Origin: Lingula anatina
Taxonomy: Eukaryota > Brachiopoda > Lingulata > Lingulida > Lingulidae
Length of the DNA stretch: 45,513 nucleotides
Assembly (NCBI RefSeq): GCF_001039355.2
Contig: NW_019774225.1
Span: 433,546 to 479,058 of the forward strand
Direction of reading: 5' to 3'
Shown here: positions 1 through 9,972 of the stretch, piece by piece
How positions within the stretch are numbered: position 1 is the first letter of the stretch
How the letters are laid out: each line of letters begins with the position of its first letter
Program-made: the position numbers and the translations under genes
Notes under the pieces: generated by a model
The model's input: only the letters and a program-made list of their open reading frames with translations
What the model was told of the DNA's origin: nothing
The model's database searches: none

Positions 1-318
1 GAAATTGTCCTAGAATCAAATTTATGACAGTATCAGGCTAAACATGCTTTGTATGCATAAGACTAAGGTGACAGCACATATATTATTCCCAAAGTTGTCT
101 GAAACATCATGGTACTGCCTTTAAACGTCTTTTAAAACTGATCTACAAGTGTGCCTTATGTAAGACCACAGATCAAAACAACTGTAATAGACTATAAATT
201 TTAAAAACCGATCATGACGTTGAAATGACCGTGTGAAAACTAGCATGTGTTTTACGTGATATGTTTTAACGTGACGCAGTAGCGGGCGCGTTCGTGTTAA
301 CGCCACCCCAGGCGTCTG

Positions 319-1910
319 TTATCTGTTTAATCTCTGTATCATGTTCACCTGTTTGATACCGGAGTCTCCCTCGGATCGAATGCGCTCCTCCATGTTCAGC
401 TGTTGTAACATCAACTGTCTGGAGAGGGTACCAATGGTCCCAGTCATTTCCTGCAAAATAAATGATAATTAGTGGAGAAGGAATGTATTTGCCATATCAC
501 CCAAACCCAATATAGAGGTGCATTTCACATGATAAAGTGTCAAAAAATTAAAAAATGAAATCAAAATTGTATTCAATATTTCAAAACATATATGTGTATA
601 GAACAAAAATCCACGACTGTCTCAACTGAAATTCAATTTTTAATTTTTACCATGTCTTTAACATTACGCAAAGAGCCTTATATGGTAACGTATGTTCCAA
701 AAACTTACGATAACGTATGTTCCTTGCCATTTAATTTTCATTTTTATGCCGCGTTCCGATATATATTTTGAGTGGTTCAGTTATGGTAAATTAGACACGA
801 AGTAAGGACGTTTTTATAAATATTTAAACTGTATTTCAAGGGGCTTTGTGTCATGGCTTACACAAGGTAACGTATGTTCCCTAGAAAAATTGTAAAAATG
901 TTTCATTTTGTTCAAGTACTTGTGTCCAAGAGATACAATGTTTTCTTTTGCTGACCGAACAATTTATTGTGGTTCCATGATAGCTTGACATTTCTGATAT
1001 ATTATTTGGATCATGAAGGGAAAAAATTTATTTAATGCTTATTTTACTGTCGGTAGGGTGTATTTCCCCCATTTTTTAACATTCTGTGACAAGCAAACTA
1101 AAGACGCTCAAAAACAATTAACTGCTCTATACAGAAGATAATTATAATTTTAATCAATGAACAAAACCAGTGATGACTGAATTTTCAAAGTGAGTAGAAG
1201 GTTTCACAGTTGGACGTTTTGTATTTGTGACAGTAACGTATGTTCCTTTTTGCGCTTAAACGATGAATTATTTTTAATTATTCATGGTTCCAGGAGAGTA
1301 AAACTTTTATAAATGCTTCTACCCTAAAATAATCAAACACAGTTAGCAATCTGTGCAGTAAATATTTTAATAACATACTTGTGACATCAATTGCACCTCT
1401 ATATTGGGTTTGGGTGATATGCCAAATTCAAACAAGAGAGTGAGAGTGAAAGAGAGAGAGATAGAGGGAGTGTGAGAGGCTTAGAGGGAGAGAAAGAATC
1501 TTGTTTATTACAACTGTTTATTTTAACTGGCATAAAACTAACCAAGATATTCAAGCTAGAAAAAAACTGCTGTGTTTCCAAAATAGATCACAAGACTGCA
1601 CTCTAAATGGATTTGTTTCTTGCAACTGTTTCTTTACATTGGCATAAAACTAATCAAGACCTTAAACCTAGAAAATAAATTCTAAGTGTCCACTCTAAAT
1701 CACTATGCTGCAATACAATTTTTCTCTAGATTTAGATCAACGGCAAATTCATACATAACGCACACCATCAGATCACCATACCTCCACAGTTTTCTTCAAT
1801 TCATTCATTTGGTCCACGACACTTTCCAGTGTTGGCGGGGCCTTGGTGGTCACTGGTTTCCTGGCCGCCTGGGCCATGGCCAGCACTACACACAACGCCA
1901 ACAGCTTCAT
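319..1910 (-). CDS. Small secreted peptide gene, two exons (86 aa)
   Basis: Reading the minus strand, exon 1 (1910 to 1782, 43 codons) starts with a typical signal peptide, MKLLALCVVLAMAQA, with probable cleavage after an AQA or AQAA site. It continues with a short KPVTTKAPP linker and an amphipathic stretch rich in Glu, Lys and Leu. It ends at a GAG|GTATGG donor. Exon 2 (450 to 319) follows a TATTTTGCAG acceptor in the same phase (0) and adds 43 codons before TAA, rich in Gln, Leu, Met and Arg and probably helical or coiled-coil. The mature peptide would be about 70 residues with no cysteine, so it is not a disulfide-rich antimicrobial peptide. I do not recognise the family. The 1.3-kb intron contains an inverted-repeat element. 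The gene points away from the other secreted-protein genes. The phase match and signal peptide make the model credible; the function is unknown. Confidence 0.72.
487..1427. mobile_element. Inverted-repeat DNA element in the intron of the small secreted gene
   Basis: A 36-bp arm at 487-523 (core CATATCACCCAAACCC) is repeated in inverse at 1392-1427 with only one or two mismatches. Together they bound about 940 bp of AT-rich sequence with no coding ORF. This is the structure of a non-autonomous DNA transposon. I could not define the target-site duplication. The interior carries four copies of a TAACGTATGTTCC motif, described separately. Confidence 0.65.
684..1246 (+). repeat. Four dispersed copies of TAACGTATGTTCC
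   Basis: The 13-mer occurs at 686-698, 711-723, 868-880 and 1234-1246, always in the same orientation, inside the inverted-repeat element. The core AACGTATGTT is a near-palindrome (reverse complement AACATACGTT). Spacing is irregular, so this is not a simple tandem repeat. Confidence 0.7.
1431..1499. repeat. GA-rich imperfect microsatellite
   Basis: A degenerate run of GA, GAGT and GAAA units directly abuts the right arm of the inverted-repeat element. It gives a spurious minus-strand ORF of Leu-Ser repeats. Confidence 0.8.
1509..1705. repeat. Diverged tandem duplication of about 110 bp
   Basis: Two adjacent segments (from about 1509 and about 1620) share CAACTGTTT, then TGGCATAAAACTAA, then CAAGA, CTAGAAAA and CACTCTAAAT in the same order. 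They are a decayed tandem duplicate within the intron of the small secreted gene. Confidence 0.55.
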
Positions 1911-4650
1911 GGTGACAAGGATGAACCTAAAACCAGTCGGTTATAATTATCAGGGGCGGATCCAGAGATATTTTCTGACTATCTTCCAAATTATATTTGT
2001 TGATCCATCCTCCATTTTTGATTGTCTTCAGACACAGAAAAATTAGATGACCGTTAATGTAAACTTGAAAAATTCTGACTGTCTTCCGGAAGCCCCAGAA
2101 GACGGCTTCTGTCCGCCATCGAATATAATAACTGAGATGTTTCCGTAAAACTGAATTACCGCTGGATGAGTGAACCTACTCGTGGTCCAATCATCTCCAT
2201 CCTTCATACATAGATTGGCGAGCTAAGACCAGATTTTATAAATATATCTGATAAATAAGATTACTAAAGAGGTAAAACGAAATATAAACCACCATACATA
2301 AGGCTATTATGTTTGTGGCCATCTCTGCTTTGGTGAGAATTCCAAAAGTTCATTAACGATGTAAGAATTTGATAAGAAAAGTTGGCAACATTATGACATA
2401 CTGAGTGTGCATTGAAAGCGAAAGCACACATCAAGTGTGCGCAATCTTGATATTTGAATGAATAAATAAACAAAAATATAGAAAAAGAATCTTCTGACGG
2501 CAAATCACAACTGTTTTTTACATTCGTCTTTATGCAAATATACATATGTACCTCACGTTCATGCTTTTTAGAAACAATGGTTGATCTCCCGGCTGTCTGT
2601 TTCAAAAAAAAAAAAAATTTTAGTCCAAAAGGCCTGCTACTTTATCTAGAGCTAAATAATGAGCCAAATTACTCGTCTAAAAATTTACACCAGGTTCCGC
2701 TGTTACGTTATTTTGTGAAACCGTCATTGGCCCTGTTGTGCTTTTGCTATTTCATATATATAACAAGCATATTTCAGCATATCTGAACATCCTCACACTT
2801 ACGTGGATCACTGCAGCTACACCAGTCGTCGAACTGAGCTCAGCATGTCACACATATATATATATATATATATATACCGCAGTCTGCCGACTTCGGGCAA
2901 TTCCGTTCTGCGCCAAACACACGATGATTGGTCATTGGAGATACGGAATCAGCCGAGTGGCCGTAACATAACACACGATAAAAAGGTTGTGTTATAGGAC
3001 AAAGGCGAAAAATCAGACCACGTGCGTGAAAGCAACAGATGCGCTGAGGAGGAAGGTCTCGGCACATGAGGAAGGGGGGGGGTCAATTTATTTCAAAAGA
3101 TAACGAGTATGAGTTACAGATTGAATTAAGGTCACCACGATGTTTCGCTGGTAATACTGGAAATTGGACTCCCCAGCTTTTTCCAAACACTTGCCAATTT
3201 TATATTCATTTGCAAATTAAAATGAAATGTGTAACAGCAATCTTGTGTTGTCGATTTTGAGCCTCAGGAGTAGGCATCGCTCAAGTTGCCATTCAACAAG
3301 TAACTTTTTAATGAAATTGTTATTTTCAGGTATGGTTCTTTAAGTGATAACAAATATGCCAATGTATTTAATAAAAGACAAGTATCATTCCTTTTACAGG
3401 ACATGATCTGGTTTAAACTGGTCTTCTCAAGTAAGTTATCTGGATTGTCAGTGATCTAGTTCAAACCTGTCATGTTTAGCCAGATTGGCAGGGGGATTGT
3501 TGGCCTTTTCTTTTAAAGTTCACACGAATAACGCCTTAAGAAGAGATGAAGCCATTCTGGAGTTGTTTACAGATGTTCATAGTAGACACCTAACGTGACT
3601 GCATGTTTATAAAAATAAAAATTAGCTTTACACTTAAAATGTGAATAAAATAGAACGTTGGAAGATCATATGAGAATTAATTGAGAATACGTGATATTAA
3701 AAATGATACATTTTTATTGAAATACTTGAACTTAAATTTTAAAAAAATCACTGGTTAATTAGTACTCAACACGGCCAATTTAAGCGTGATTATTAGAAAA
3801 GATACAACAGTTATATTATTTCCACCCATCCCAAAGGCAACAAAACAAATGCCCCGCCAAACGTTGACTTGCATAAAGTGACATTTTATGGAAGTCTTGT
3901 TGAGATAACACATTCTGCGTTTAAAAAAAACGCTTATCGTTTTGTCAAGGCTTGCCTTTATTACTTTTTAATAAAAAATGCTTCCTTTAAGATGCATGAA
4001 AAATCCATGAATTGTTTAACCTGCTTACTTAATAAAGGTCAAAGTAGTAGCAGCGTATTTTGCTTCGGGTATAATTTGGTAGGAACCTGGTAAAGTAAAG
4101 GTAAGAGATATACGCTGTTGCAAAGGGTGACAAAAAATGACATTTGTTGATTTTGCGACAAATATTCAAATCGGATTCCTACAACTGAACCATGTGACAG
4201 ATCTTCGGATTGATAACATTATAATATTTATCAGTTATATGTCAATGGCATCACATGTTGACTTAGAGCTAGGAACAGTGCAGCACACGAATAACTATGA
4301 ACTTTGTTGGCGGAATGCTGTTCGCAGTCTGAACGCTGCTTAACACAATTTGTTCGGCGAAGACAATACACAACCAATTACCATTAGGTCCCAAGCACAG
4401 TCTTATCTTCTCTATGGTCATTAAACAAGGTGTACACGTATTAGCCAAACAACCAAGACCAATGCTACACGTACACTCTAATTCTTATTAATCATGCAGC
4501 AAGGTAAACCAAATGGGCCATCAACCAACAACAAGCACGCAAGCAATGATAATTCATTTTTCGGGCTGCTTAAAAAACCTGAGCTTTTCTTTTCCTCGTA
4601 ATCATTCAACGCATAGGAAAGAATCATCCAATACGCGACAAACACGATTC
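1911..4650. other. Intergenic region, no supported gene
   Basis: The stretch between the divergent minus-strand secreted gene and the glycine-rich gene is AT-rich and broken by stops in all frames. A hAT-like end, CAGGGGCGGATCCAG, lies at about 1951. A (TA)n run lies at about 2853-2876 and short poly-A and poly-G runs at about 2604 and 3073. The open frames here overlap the microsatellite or lack start and splice context. I see nothing else that I can support. Confidence 0.6.
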
Positions 4651-4660
4651 TATAAAAAGG
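4651..4660 (+). promoter_or_regulatory. TATA box of the glycine-rich gene
   Basis: TATAAAAAGG lies 109 bp upstream of the ATG at 4760. This implies a start site near 4680 and a leader of about 80 nt. It is the clearest TATA box in the window. Confidence 0.6.
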
Positions 4661-4759
4661 TATTTACAGTAACGTGGCCCGCATTCGCTTTTAATAGACC
4701 TCCACGATACCTGAAAAGACCCAAGTCCGTTTTTCCTTCCGTAACCTTCAAGATTCCCA

Positions 4760-5200
4760 ATGTGGAAGATTGCGTTTATTCTCATGGTGGCGGCTTTACC
4801 GGTCATGTCGCAAGAGTCTTTCAGCTATTCCTTCAGCACTGACGCTGAGGGGAATGTTGTGAGTTCAAGTTCTAGCAGCGATGGTCCCAGGGGTGCGGCC
4901 GCAGGGGGTGGTAGCGTCGGCACCCAGAGCGCCGGACGGGGTCCTGGCGACCCTATCATCATAGATAACGGGCAACCTCCAGGAGGTCCAGGACAAAGTG
5001 GGCGACCCGGGCAGGGAGGCAACGGTGGTGGTGACGGTGGCGGTGGTGGGCGTGGCGGCAGCGGTGGTAGCGGCGGTAGCGGTTTTGGAGCTGGATTTGG
5101 TCAAGGAGGCGGAAGCGGCGGCGGCAGCGGCGGTGGTGGTGGCAGCTATGTTGGCAACGGTGGAGTACCCCCGGGCTTTACCTCCCTCGAGGTTGAATAA
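4760..5200 (+). CDS. Glycine-rich secreted protein (146 aa)
   Basis: This is an uninterrupted ORF from ATG to TAA. Residues 1-17 (MWKIAFILMVAALPVMS) form a clear signal peptide. Then come a Ser-rich acidic segment (about 18-45), a Gly/Pro/Gln-rich segment (about 46-85), a low-complexity GGS/GGG region (about 85-135) and a short GFTSLEVE tail. No cysteines, dibasic repeats or enzyme motifs are visible. Secreted Gly-rich proteins in invertebrates include shell-matrix, cuticle, mucus and adhesive proteins and some antimicrobial peptides; composition alone cannot separate these. Local GC is far above the surroundings because of GGN codons, and this produces long antisense and frame-shifted shadow ORFs. 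A TATA box lies 109 bp upstream. Candidate poly-A signals (AATAAA) lie near 5595 and 5680. The signal peptide and promoter spacing support a real gene. Confidence 0.72.
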   Translation: MWKIAFILMVAALPVMSQESFSYSFSTDAEGNVVSSSSSSDGPRGAAAGGGSVGTQSAGRGPGDPIIIDNGQPPGGPGQSGRPGQGGNGGGDGGGGGRGGSGGSGGSGFGAGFGQGGGSGGGSGGGGGSYVGNGGVPPGFTSLEVE

Positions 5201-5863
5201 CACATGTTGCCGGTCGACAAATCAAACATTTGTCAGTTCTGTTATACATGTAGCTGATGCCGTAAAATTGCAGTGCACTGCATCTCTTTATCTGCTTCTT
5301 TTGTAGAAATAGGATAAGGGGGTGGGGGGGCTATTGGATCAAAGTCTAAAATTATATGAAATTCAACTTGGTCCACACATAATGCAGGGTTTTTCTTGTC
5401 CGTGAAGGCGGAGTAATCGTCACAAATGCATGCGACGTGCGCGTCGTCACGCCCCACTATAAAACACAAATGAGTGGAAATAATCACAATTGCACTAACA
5501 TCATTTTGATTACACCGAAATGGTATTCAACGACCATGAAGGTTTTTATTCCGTTTTGGAAATTAACGGTTAATGAATTGATGCTTCGGTGGCAATAAAA
5601 AGTGATCCTGGCAACATATGACAGTCGCTGTTTCAATTGGGCAATAATAAATGACGTGAATCCCTTTTTTTTTTCTCTAATAAAGCATTTATTGTGAGTA
5701 GATTTACTTTAATCATATCAATGCGTCCTGTTTGATTTGGATTTTCGGTAGATCTCAAAGTTCATATGGGATCTGTGAGTAAAAGTTTGCATTCTAGAAT
5801 GGTATAAAGTGATCTCAATTTATTCCATGGGAACCAATGAATTATGTGTATCACCATCTACCA

Positions 5864-5899
<36 letters not shown>

Positions 5900-6776
5900 C
5901 GTGTGTGTGCGTGCGTGTGTGTATGTTCGTGTGTAAAGACCTTGTCTTAAAATCTTTACTTTTTATGCTTGCAGTCTGTAATTTTCGCCTCTTTAAAAAA
6001 AAAGTTTATACCCGTAATTTCACAAAAGAAGGACAGCACACAAACCATTTCTCCTACCGATGCAAAAACAAAAGTGAGAATAAGCCATGTCAGGTAGACC
6101 TACAATGTTCATGTATTTCATGAGAACCCTTCAACACACGAAAAAGGTACCCTCTACCAGGGTCGCAGTTATTATTGTGGACGTATTGTAGATATTAGCC
6201 ATCTATTTAACCAGAGACATATCTGTTAATATCAAGTGAAAAATCAATCTGTGGCCCTGGTAGAGGGTACGGAAAAGGATAGGCTTACATGCATCAGTTG
6301 TGAGCAGCTTCATAACGTTTTCTCTCTCTGTATTAGAACTGCGCAGTTGTAATTTAAACACATGATCCCCATAATCTATAATACCCACTGTTATGCTAGT
6401 TTAGCTAATTACTGTATTAGTATAATAAGCATAATAATAATCAGATCCGGGATTATGGATAGAAATATACACATACTAGTATATTTAAACTGTGTTTCAC
6501 TGTGAAACCAGCGTATTTCTCGCAGAGGACGAGAAAACCAGGTAGGCTACAATTAAATGTATTCTTCGTCTATTCTTTTCACAGCATCCGAAGCAGTAAT
6601 TTTTTATAATGTCGTTGTGCAAGAGCATACTTAGAAAATCATTCGGCCTGCTTTTGTTTCAGTGGATGTCGATACTGTAAATATCAAAACTCCAGAAATG
6701 TAATTTTTCGGCCAAACGGGGAAAATCTTGCGTGTATTTGTAATTAAAATGTTTTGATAAAGTAGCACATACAGGT
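5201..6776. other. Intergenic region with microsatellites
   Basis: Non-coding sequence between the glycine-rich and defensin-like genes. A compound (CT)n-(GT)n microsatellite lies at about 5866-5930. Two AATAAA signals (near 5595 and 5680) could end the upstream gene. A short inverted-repeat element is listed separately at 6146-6270. The minus-strand frame at 5242-5487 has no signal peptide or family similarity that I recognise. Confidence 0.6.
6146..6270. mobile_element. Miniature inverted-repeat element, 125 bp
   Basis: GGTACCCTCTACCAGGG at 6146-6162 is mirrored by CCCTGGTAGAGGGTAC at 6255-6270, and the match extends a few bases inward (about 21 bp arms, two mismatches). The loop is about 80 bp and AT-rich. 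The size and structure fit a MITE or a simple foldback; no target duplication is obvious. Confidence 0.45.
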
Positions 6777-6785
6777 ATATATAGT
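6777..6785 (+). promoter_or_regulatory. Candidate TATA box of the defensin-like gene
   Basis: TATATATAG lies about 55 bp upstream of the ATG at 6837. A possible leader splice acceptor, CAATTCTTTTAG, lies at about 6805-6816, so the true promoter may instead be further upstream with a 5' non-coding exon. Confidence 0.35.
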
Positions 6786-6836
6786 ACATGTATAACTATT
6801 TTACAATTCTTTTAGGAGAGAGAAAACTGACATAAA

Positions 6837-6922
6837 ATGAACAGAGTGTCAGCCATTATTTGCCTGGTGGTGGTGGCGATCGCCACGCGGGAGATGTTGT
6901 TTGTCCAAGCTGGTAAGAACAT

Positions 6923-6961
<39 letters not shown>

Positions 6962-7003
6962 TGTTTTCTCTATTCATTTAGAATGTTCACTAATGTCTGA
7001 GTG

Positions 7004-7059
<56 letters not shown>

Positions 7060-7815
7060 CGCCCGCCCGCTAGAGAGTCGTCGGTGTGTGGGTGTACGTA
7101 ACTAAAAAAGAACTGGCGTTAATTTGTCGTTTATAACTATCTTCAGATCTATATGACCAGTGGATGGAGGACAGAGACTGTTGGGAAAATGACGGCGCTG
7201 TATGTCAGCATGACGGTCTGTATTGCAGTGGGCATTACGAGACAGGACTATGTGGAGGGGGTAGACGTCGAAGGTGCTGTATTCCCGGCCGTGGTGTGTA
7301 TACTGACATCTCCTTATAATTTGTTTTCTTTCTTTAAGTCCTGCATAAACTCTAGAATATCGGTAGGAGTAACGATATTTTGAGACCATAATCTCATGAT
7401 AATTCTTTACTGGTAGCTTGGTCAGTTATTTCATAACTGAATCTTGATATTTTTTGCGTGATGTGCTGTATGCCTTTAGCTGTTATGGAAGGAACACAGG
7501 ACGGGAGCATTACAGAGTTTGAAAATATATATAATTTTGTTGACTTTTCCTTTGCTTTGTTTTGTTTTGTTTAGTACCTGTATGTGTGCACAGCGCCTGA
7601 GACTTCTTAATAGATACTTTTTTAATAACAGAAACATCAAAATATCTTAATTCTCCTTTTATTCACTTCTGTTCTCAGCGGACAGATTGTGCCTACAAGA
7701 GTGGGGCAGATGCCAGTTCCAAGGAGAAACATATTGCCCTTTTCCCTATGCAACAGGTATATGTGGCGGACCATCACGCAGAATGTGCTGTGTACACCGC
7801 GCGCTTCCGCCCTAA
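6837..7815 (+). CDS. Secreted tandem two-domain defensin-like peptide, three exons (119 aa)
   Basis: Exon 1 (6837-6912) encodes a signal peptide with hydrophobic core IICLVVVAIA and ends in VQA, donor GTAAGA, phase 1. Exon 2 (7147-7293, acceptor ATCTTCAG) encodes a domain with cysteine spacing C-x7-C-x6-C-x8-C-x7-CC, ending GGGRRRRCC. Exon 3 (7679-7815, acceptor TTCTGTTCTCAG) encodes a second domain, C-x6-C-x7-C-x8-C-x7-CC, then VHRALPP and TAA. Both introns are phase 1, so each domain is an interchangeable module; each has TG(L/I)CGG before the basic run and final CC. Six cysteines with a terminal CC pair are the hallmark of beta-defensin and big-defensin folds (established knowledge). Family membership here is inference from spacing; crotamine-like or other Cys-rich folds are alternatives. 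The exon 2 donor (GTGTGT) is weak, but only phase 1 keeps the cysteine pattern. Likely secreted and cationic. Confidence 0.8.
6922..7066. repeat. (CT)n and (GT)n/(GC)n microsatellites in intron 1 of the defensin-like gene
   Basis: A (CT) run lies at about 6922-6959 and a (GT) then (GC)/(CCCG) run at about 7004-7071, all inside the first intron. They give artefactual Leu-Ser and Val-Cys repeat ORFs that run on from exon 1 and mask the true splice donor at 6913. Confidence 0.9.
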
Positions 7816-7938
7816 CTGCGCATGTTCAGCTCATTAAGCAACCTAGCGTTGCGCAATTTCGCGAGCTTCATTTGAATTCAATTTTAGCGCTTTAAAGAAA
7901 CCAAAGGGTGTACGAAATATTTCTAAAGGCTAAAATTC

Positions 7939-7992
7939 TATATAAAGGTCTTCCTCCTCATCACGGCTGTAGAGCTATGTTTCGGCAATAAA
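7939..7992 (+). promoter_or_regulatory. TATATAAAGG followed by AATAAA: 3' end of the defensin-like gene, or LTR remnant
   Basis: AATAAA at 7987-7992 is 172 bp past the stop codon of the defensin-like gene and is a reasonable poly-A signal for it. However, TATATAAAGG at 7939-7948 lies only 39 bp upstream. A TATA box plus a closely following AATAAA is also how an LTR looks, and a retroelement lies just downstream. I found no matching copy after the env ORF, so the LTR reading is unproven. Confidence 0.4.
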
Positions 7993-8220
7993 AATCATCT
8001 TTGTTTTATATATTTCGTTTTGTCGTAAATGGTGAGGTGAGTGCGTGCGTGATTGCCATCGTGACGGAAATGGAACGCATGTTGAGATTGTGAAATTTTA
8101 GCAAATACAAAATGAGAGAACCATCAATTACAGAATTGAATATTAGAATTTACAAGCATCTGAGGCCGGACCCAAGCCTTTTGGTGCCCCCATTACCCAT
8201 TAAATAAATATTGTTTTATA

Positions 8221-8299
8221 CTTCTCTCATAGTGGAGACCGGGGGTAGTTGGACCCCGGGGTAAGTTGTTAGACCATGCTTTACAGACAAAACCAAAGN
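8221..8299. other. Probable assembly join upstream of the retroelement (single N at 8299)
   Basis: A GC-rich, locally repetitive stretch containing GGGGTAGTTGGACCCC (8241-8257) ends shortly before an isolated N at 8299. Retroelement coding sequence is recognisable only after it. The missing gag, protease, reverse transcriptase and RNase H regions are best explained by a wrong or collapsed join here, although a genuine 5' truncation cannot be excluded. Confidence 0.5.
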
Positions 8300-9972
8300 A
8301 TAACATCCCAATTGAAGCCGATGGGTTAAATGTTGATGATATAAGACAACACCAAACCGCGGAATTTCCGGCGGAGATAGCTGAAGCCCAAAACGAAGAC
8401 TCAGATTACGAAATTCTCCAAGGGATTCTTTACTCGGTCAGACCACCTAATCCGACAGAGCCCGATTATCCGCGTTTATTGCTGCCTAAACAGTTCAGAA
8501 ACAATATCATTGACCGCTGCCATAAAGATGTGGGACACATGTCCGTTTATAAAACCCTTTGTCGTGTCAGGGAATGTTATGTTTGGAAAGGGATGAGGAA
8601 ACACATTTCTAAATGGGTAAAACGATGTCCGACTTGTCTAGCCCATAAAAGCACCCCCCAAAGAACGACCCTAGGTGAATTGCCAATGCCCGCTTACCCA
8701 TTTCAAATAGTGGGAATGGATTTGATCGGTCCGTTTCAAGAGTCACCAAAGGGGAACAGGTATTGTTTGAATGTTATCTGTCACTTAACAGGCTGGGCCG
8801 AAAGTTATCCCATTCCGGACAAGTCTTCAAAAGCAGTCGAATTGGCTTTAGCTACAGATTTCTTTCCCAGACATAGCATACCAGAAATTATCATCACAGA
8901 TAGAGGGAGCGAATTTAGTGCGGGGGAATTTCGCAATTATCTTCAAACAATGGGTGTAGATCATAGGCGGACTACAGCTTATAATCCCAAATGTAATGGC
9001 AAAGTTGAAAAATTTAATCAATGTTTCAAAGGATTATTGGCCCGCCTTGTTAACAACAATACTCGCACCTGGGAAGAACAGATAGCTAATGCTTTGTTTG
9101 CTTACAGGAATAGCGTTTCCTCAGTGACGGGTTTCACACCTTTTTTCCTAGTTTATGGCAGGAACCCAAGGATGCCATTGTCAACATTGGTAGGTGCAAC
9201 AAATAATCACCATCCTCTGAAAGGTCGGCTTAGTGACCTATCGGATTCTTTAACGGCAGCCCGAGATAATCTTCAGGCAGCTAGACTTGAGAACAAAAGG
9301 CGATTCGATGCTAAGGCGAACGCCAACAAAATAGAGGTAGGTGATTCTGTTATTATCTTCGCACCTGATAATGTGACGTTCGGATCTAAGTGGGACCCGA
9401 TGTGGACAGTGACTAGACAAAGAGGCAATGTCTTCTGGGTAAGCCACCAGCAGACAGGTAAGTCACGTGTGGTAAACAGGGACAAATTGAGACTCGTGGA
9501 CAGGGGTTTGGCGTGGGATCAAGTAAGACCACGTGCCCGCCGTGTATTTAAGAGACGACCCAACCCAGTAAGAGCTGAGTTGCAACTTGGTACCACGCCA
9601 GTCAACATCAACGCTCCCAGGGCAGAGGTCACTCAGCACGCGGCGGTAAGTAAGCCCGACAGGCGTAGACACATAGCCGACAGGGACGAATCCGAGCTAC
9701 CGGTAAGTGTTACAGGTGAGTCACAGGCAGCTTCACGCAGGCCGACACTGCATGCAAAACGCACGCACAACACCATAACACGACACCATACGCCTACGCA
9801 TTCACATAATACCAGGTTTAGGAAGCGATGTCTTCAGGCGACGGAACAGGGAGACGCGCTGTTGTCGCAGGTGGAAGGGGACGAAACAGGGGGTCCCCAG
9901 CCAGTCAAAATGTCAAGGATAACCGACAGTGGGTCGGAGGAGCATATGGAAGTCGACTCCATACAGAAATAA
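8266..9972 (+). CDS. Ty3/gypsy-like retroelement integrase (3' part of pol)
   Basis: The frame is open for 568 codons from an arbitrary TTG; the true pol start is not in the window, so numbers are counted from 8266. It catalyses insertion of element cDNA into the genome. An HHCC zinc-binding module is seen at H86, H91, C121 and C124. The catalytic core has D152 (GMDLIGPF), D212 (TDRGSEF) and E248 (NGKVEKF) with the classical D,D35E spacing. A C-terminal GPY/F-like module (about 365-425, KWDPMW) follows, then a basic disordered tail to residue 568. Gag, protease, RT and RNase H are absent; an N at residue 12 marks the break. The last 145 nt overlap the env ORF in another frame. The absence of stops or frameshifts suggests a young copy. 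Confidence 0.93.
   Translation: MLDHALQTKPKXNIPIEADGLNVDDIRQHQTAEFPAEIAEAQNEDSDYEILQGILYSVRPPNPTEPDYPRLLLPKQFRNNIIDRCHKDVGHMSVYKTLCRVRECYVWKGMRKHISKWVKRCPTCLAHKSTPQRTTLGELPMPAYPFQIVGMDLIGPFQESPKGNRYCLNVICHLTGWAESYPIPDKSSKAVELALATDFFPRHSIPEIIITDRGSEFSAGEFRNYLQTMGVDHRRTTAYNPKCNGKVEKFNQCFKGLLARLVNNNTRTWEEQIANALFAYRNSVSSVTGFTPFFLVYGRNPRMPLSTLVGATNNHHPLKGRLSDLSDSLTAARDNLQAARLENKRRFDAKANANKIEVGDSVIIFAPDNVTFGSKWDPMWTVTRQRGNVFWVSHQQTGKSRVVNRDKLRLVDRGLAWDQVRPRARRVFKRRPNPVRAELQLGTTPVNINAPRAEVTQHAAVSKPDRRRHIADRDESELPVSVTGESQAASRRPTLHAKRTHNTITRHHTPTHSHNTRFRKRCLQATEQGDALLSQVEGDETGGPQPVKMSRITDSGSEEHMEVDSIQK

Noticed and set aside
4825-5306. Antisense and frame-shifted ORFs over the glycine-rich gene
   Set aside because: Shadow frames of GGN-rich coding sequence; the frame with a signal peptide and TATA box is preferred.
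7153-7383. 76- and 95-codon ORFs over exon 2 of the defensin-like gene
   Set aside because: They are in other frames or strands and lack the cysteine pattern; the spliced model explains the region better.
8231-8250. Primer-binding site at TGGAGACCGGGGG
   Set aside because: It starts with TGG, but the following bases do not fit a tRNA T-arm complement and no LTR end can be shown next to it.
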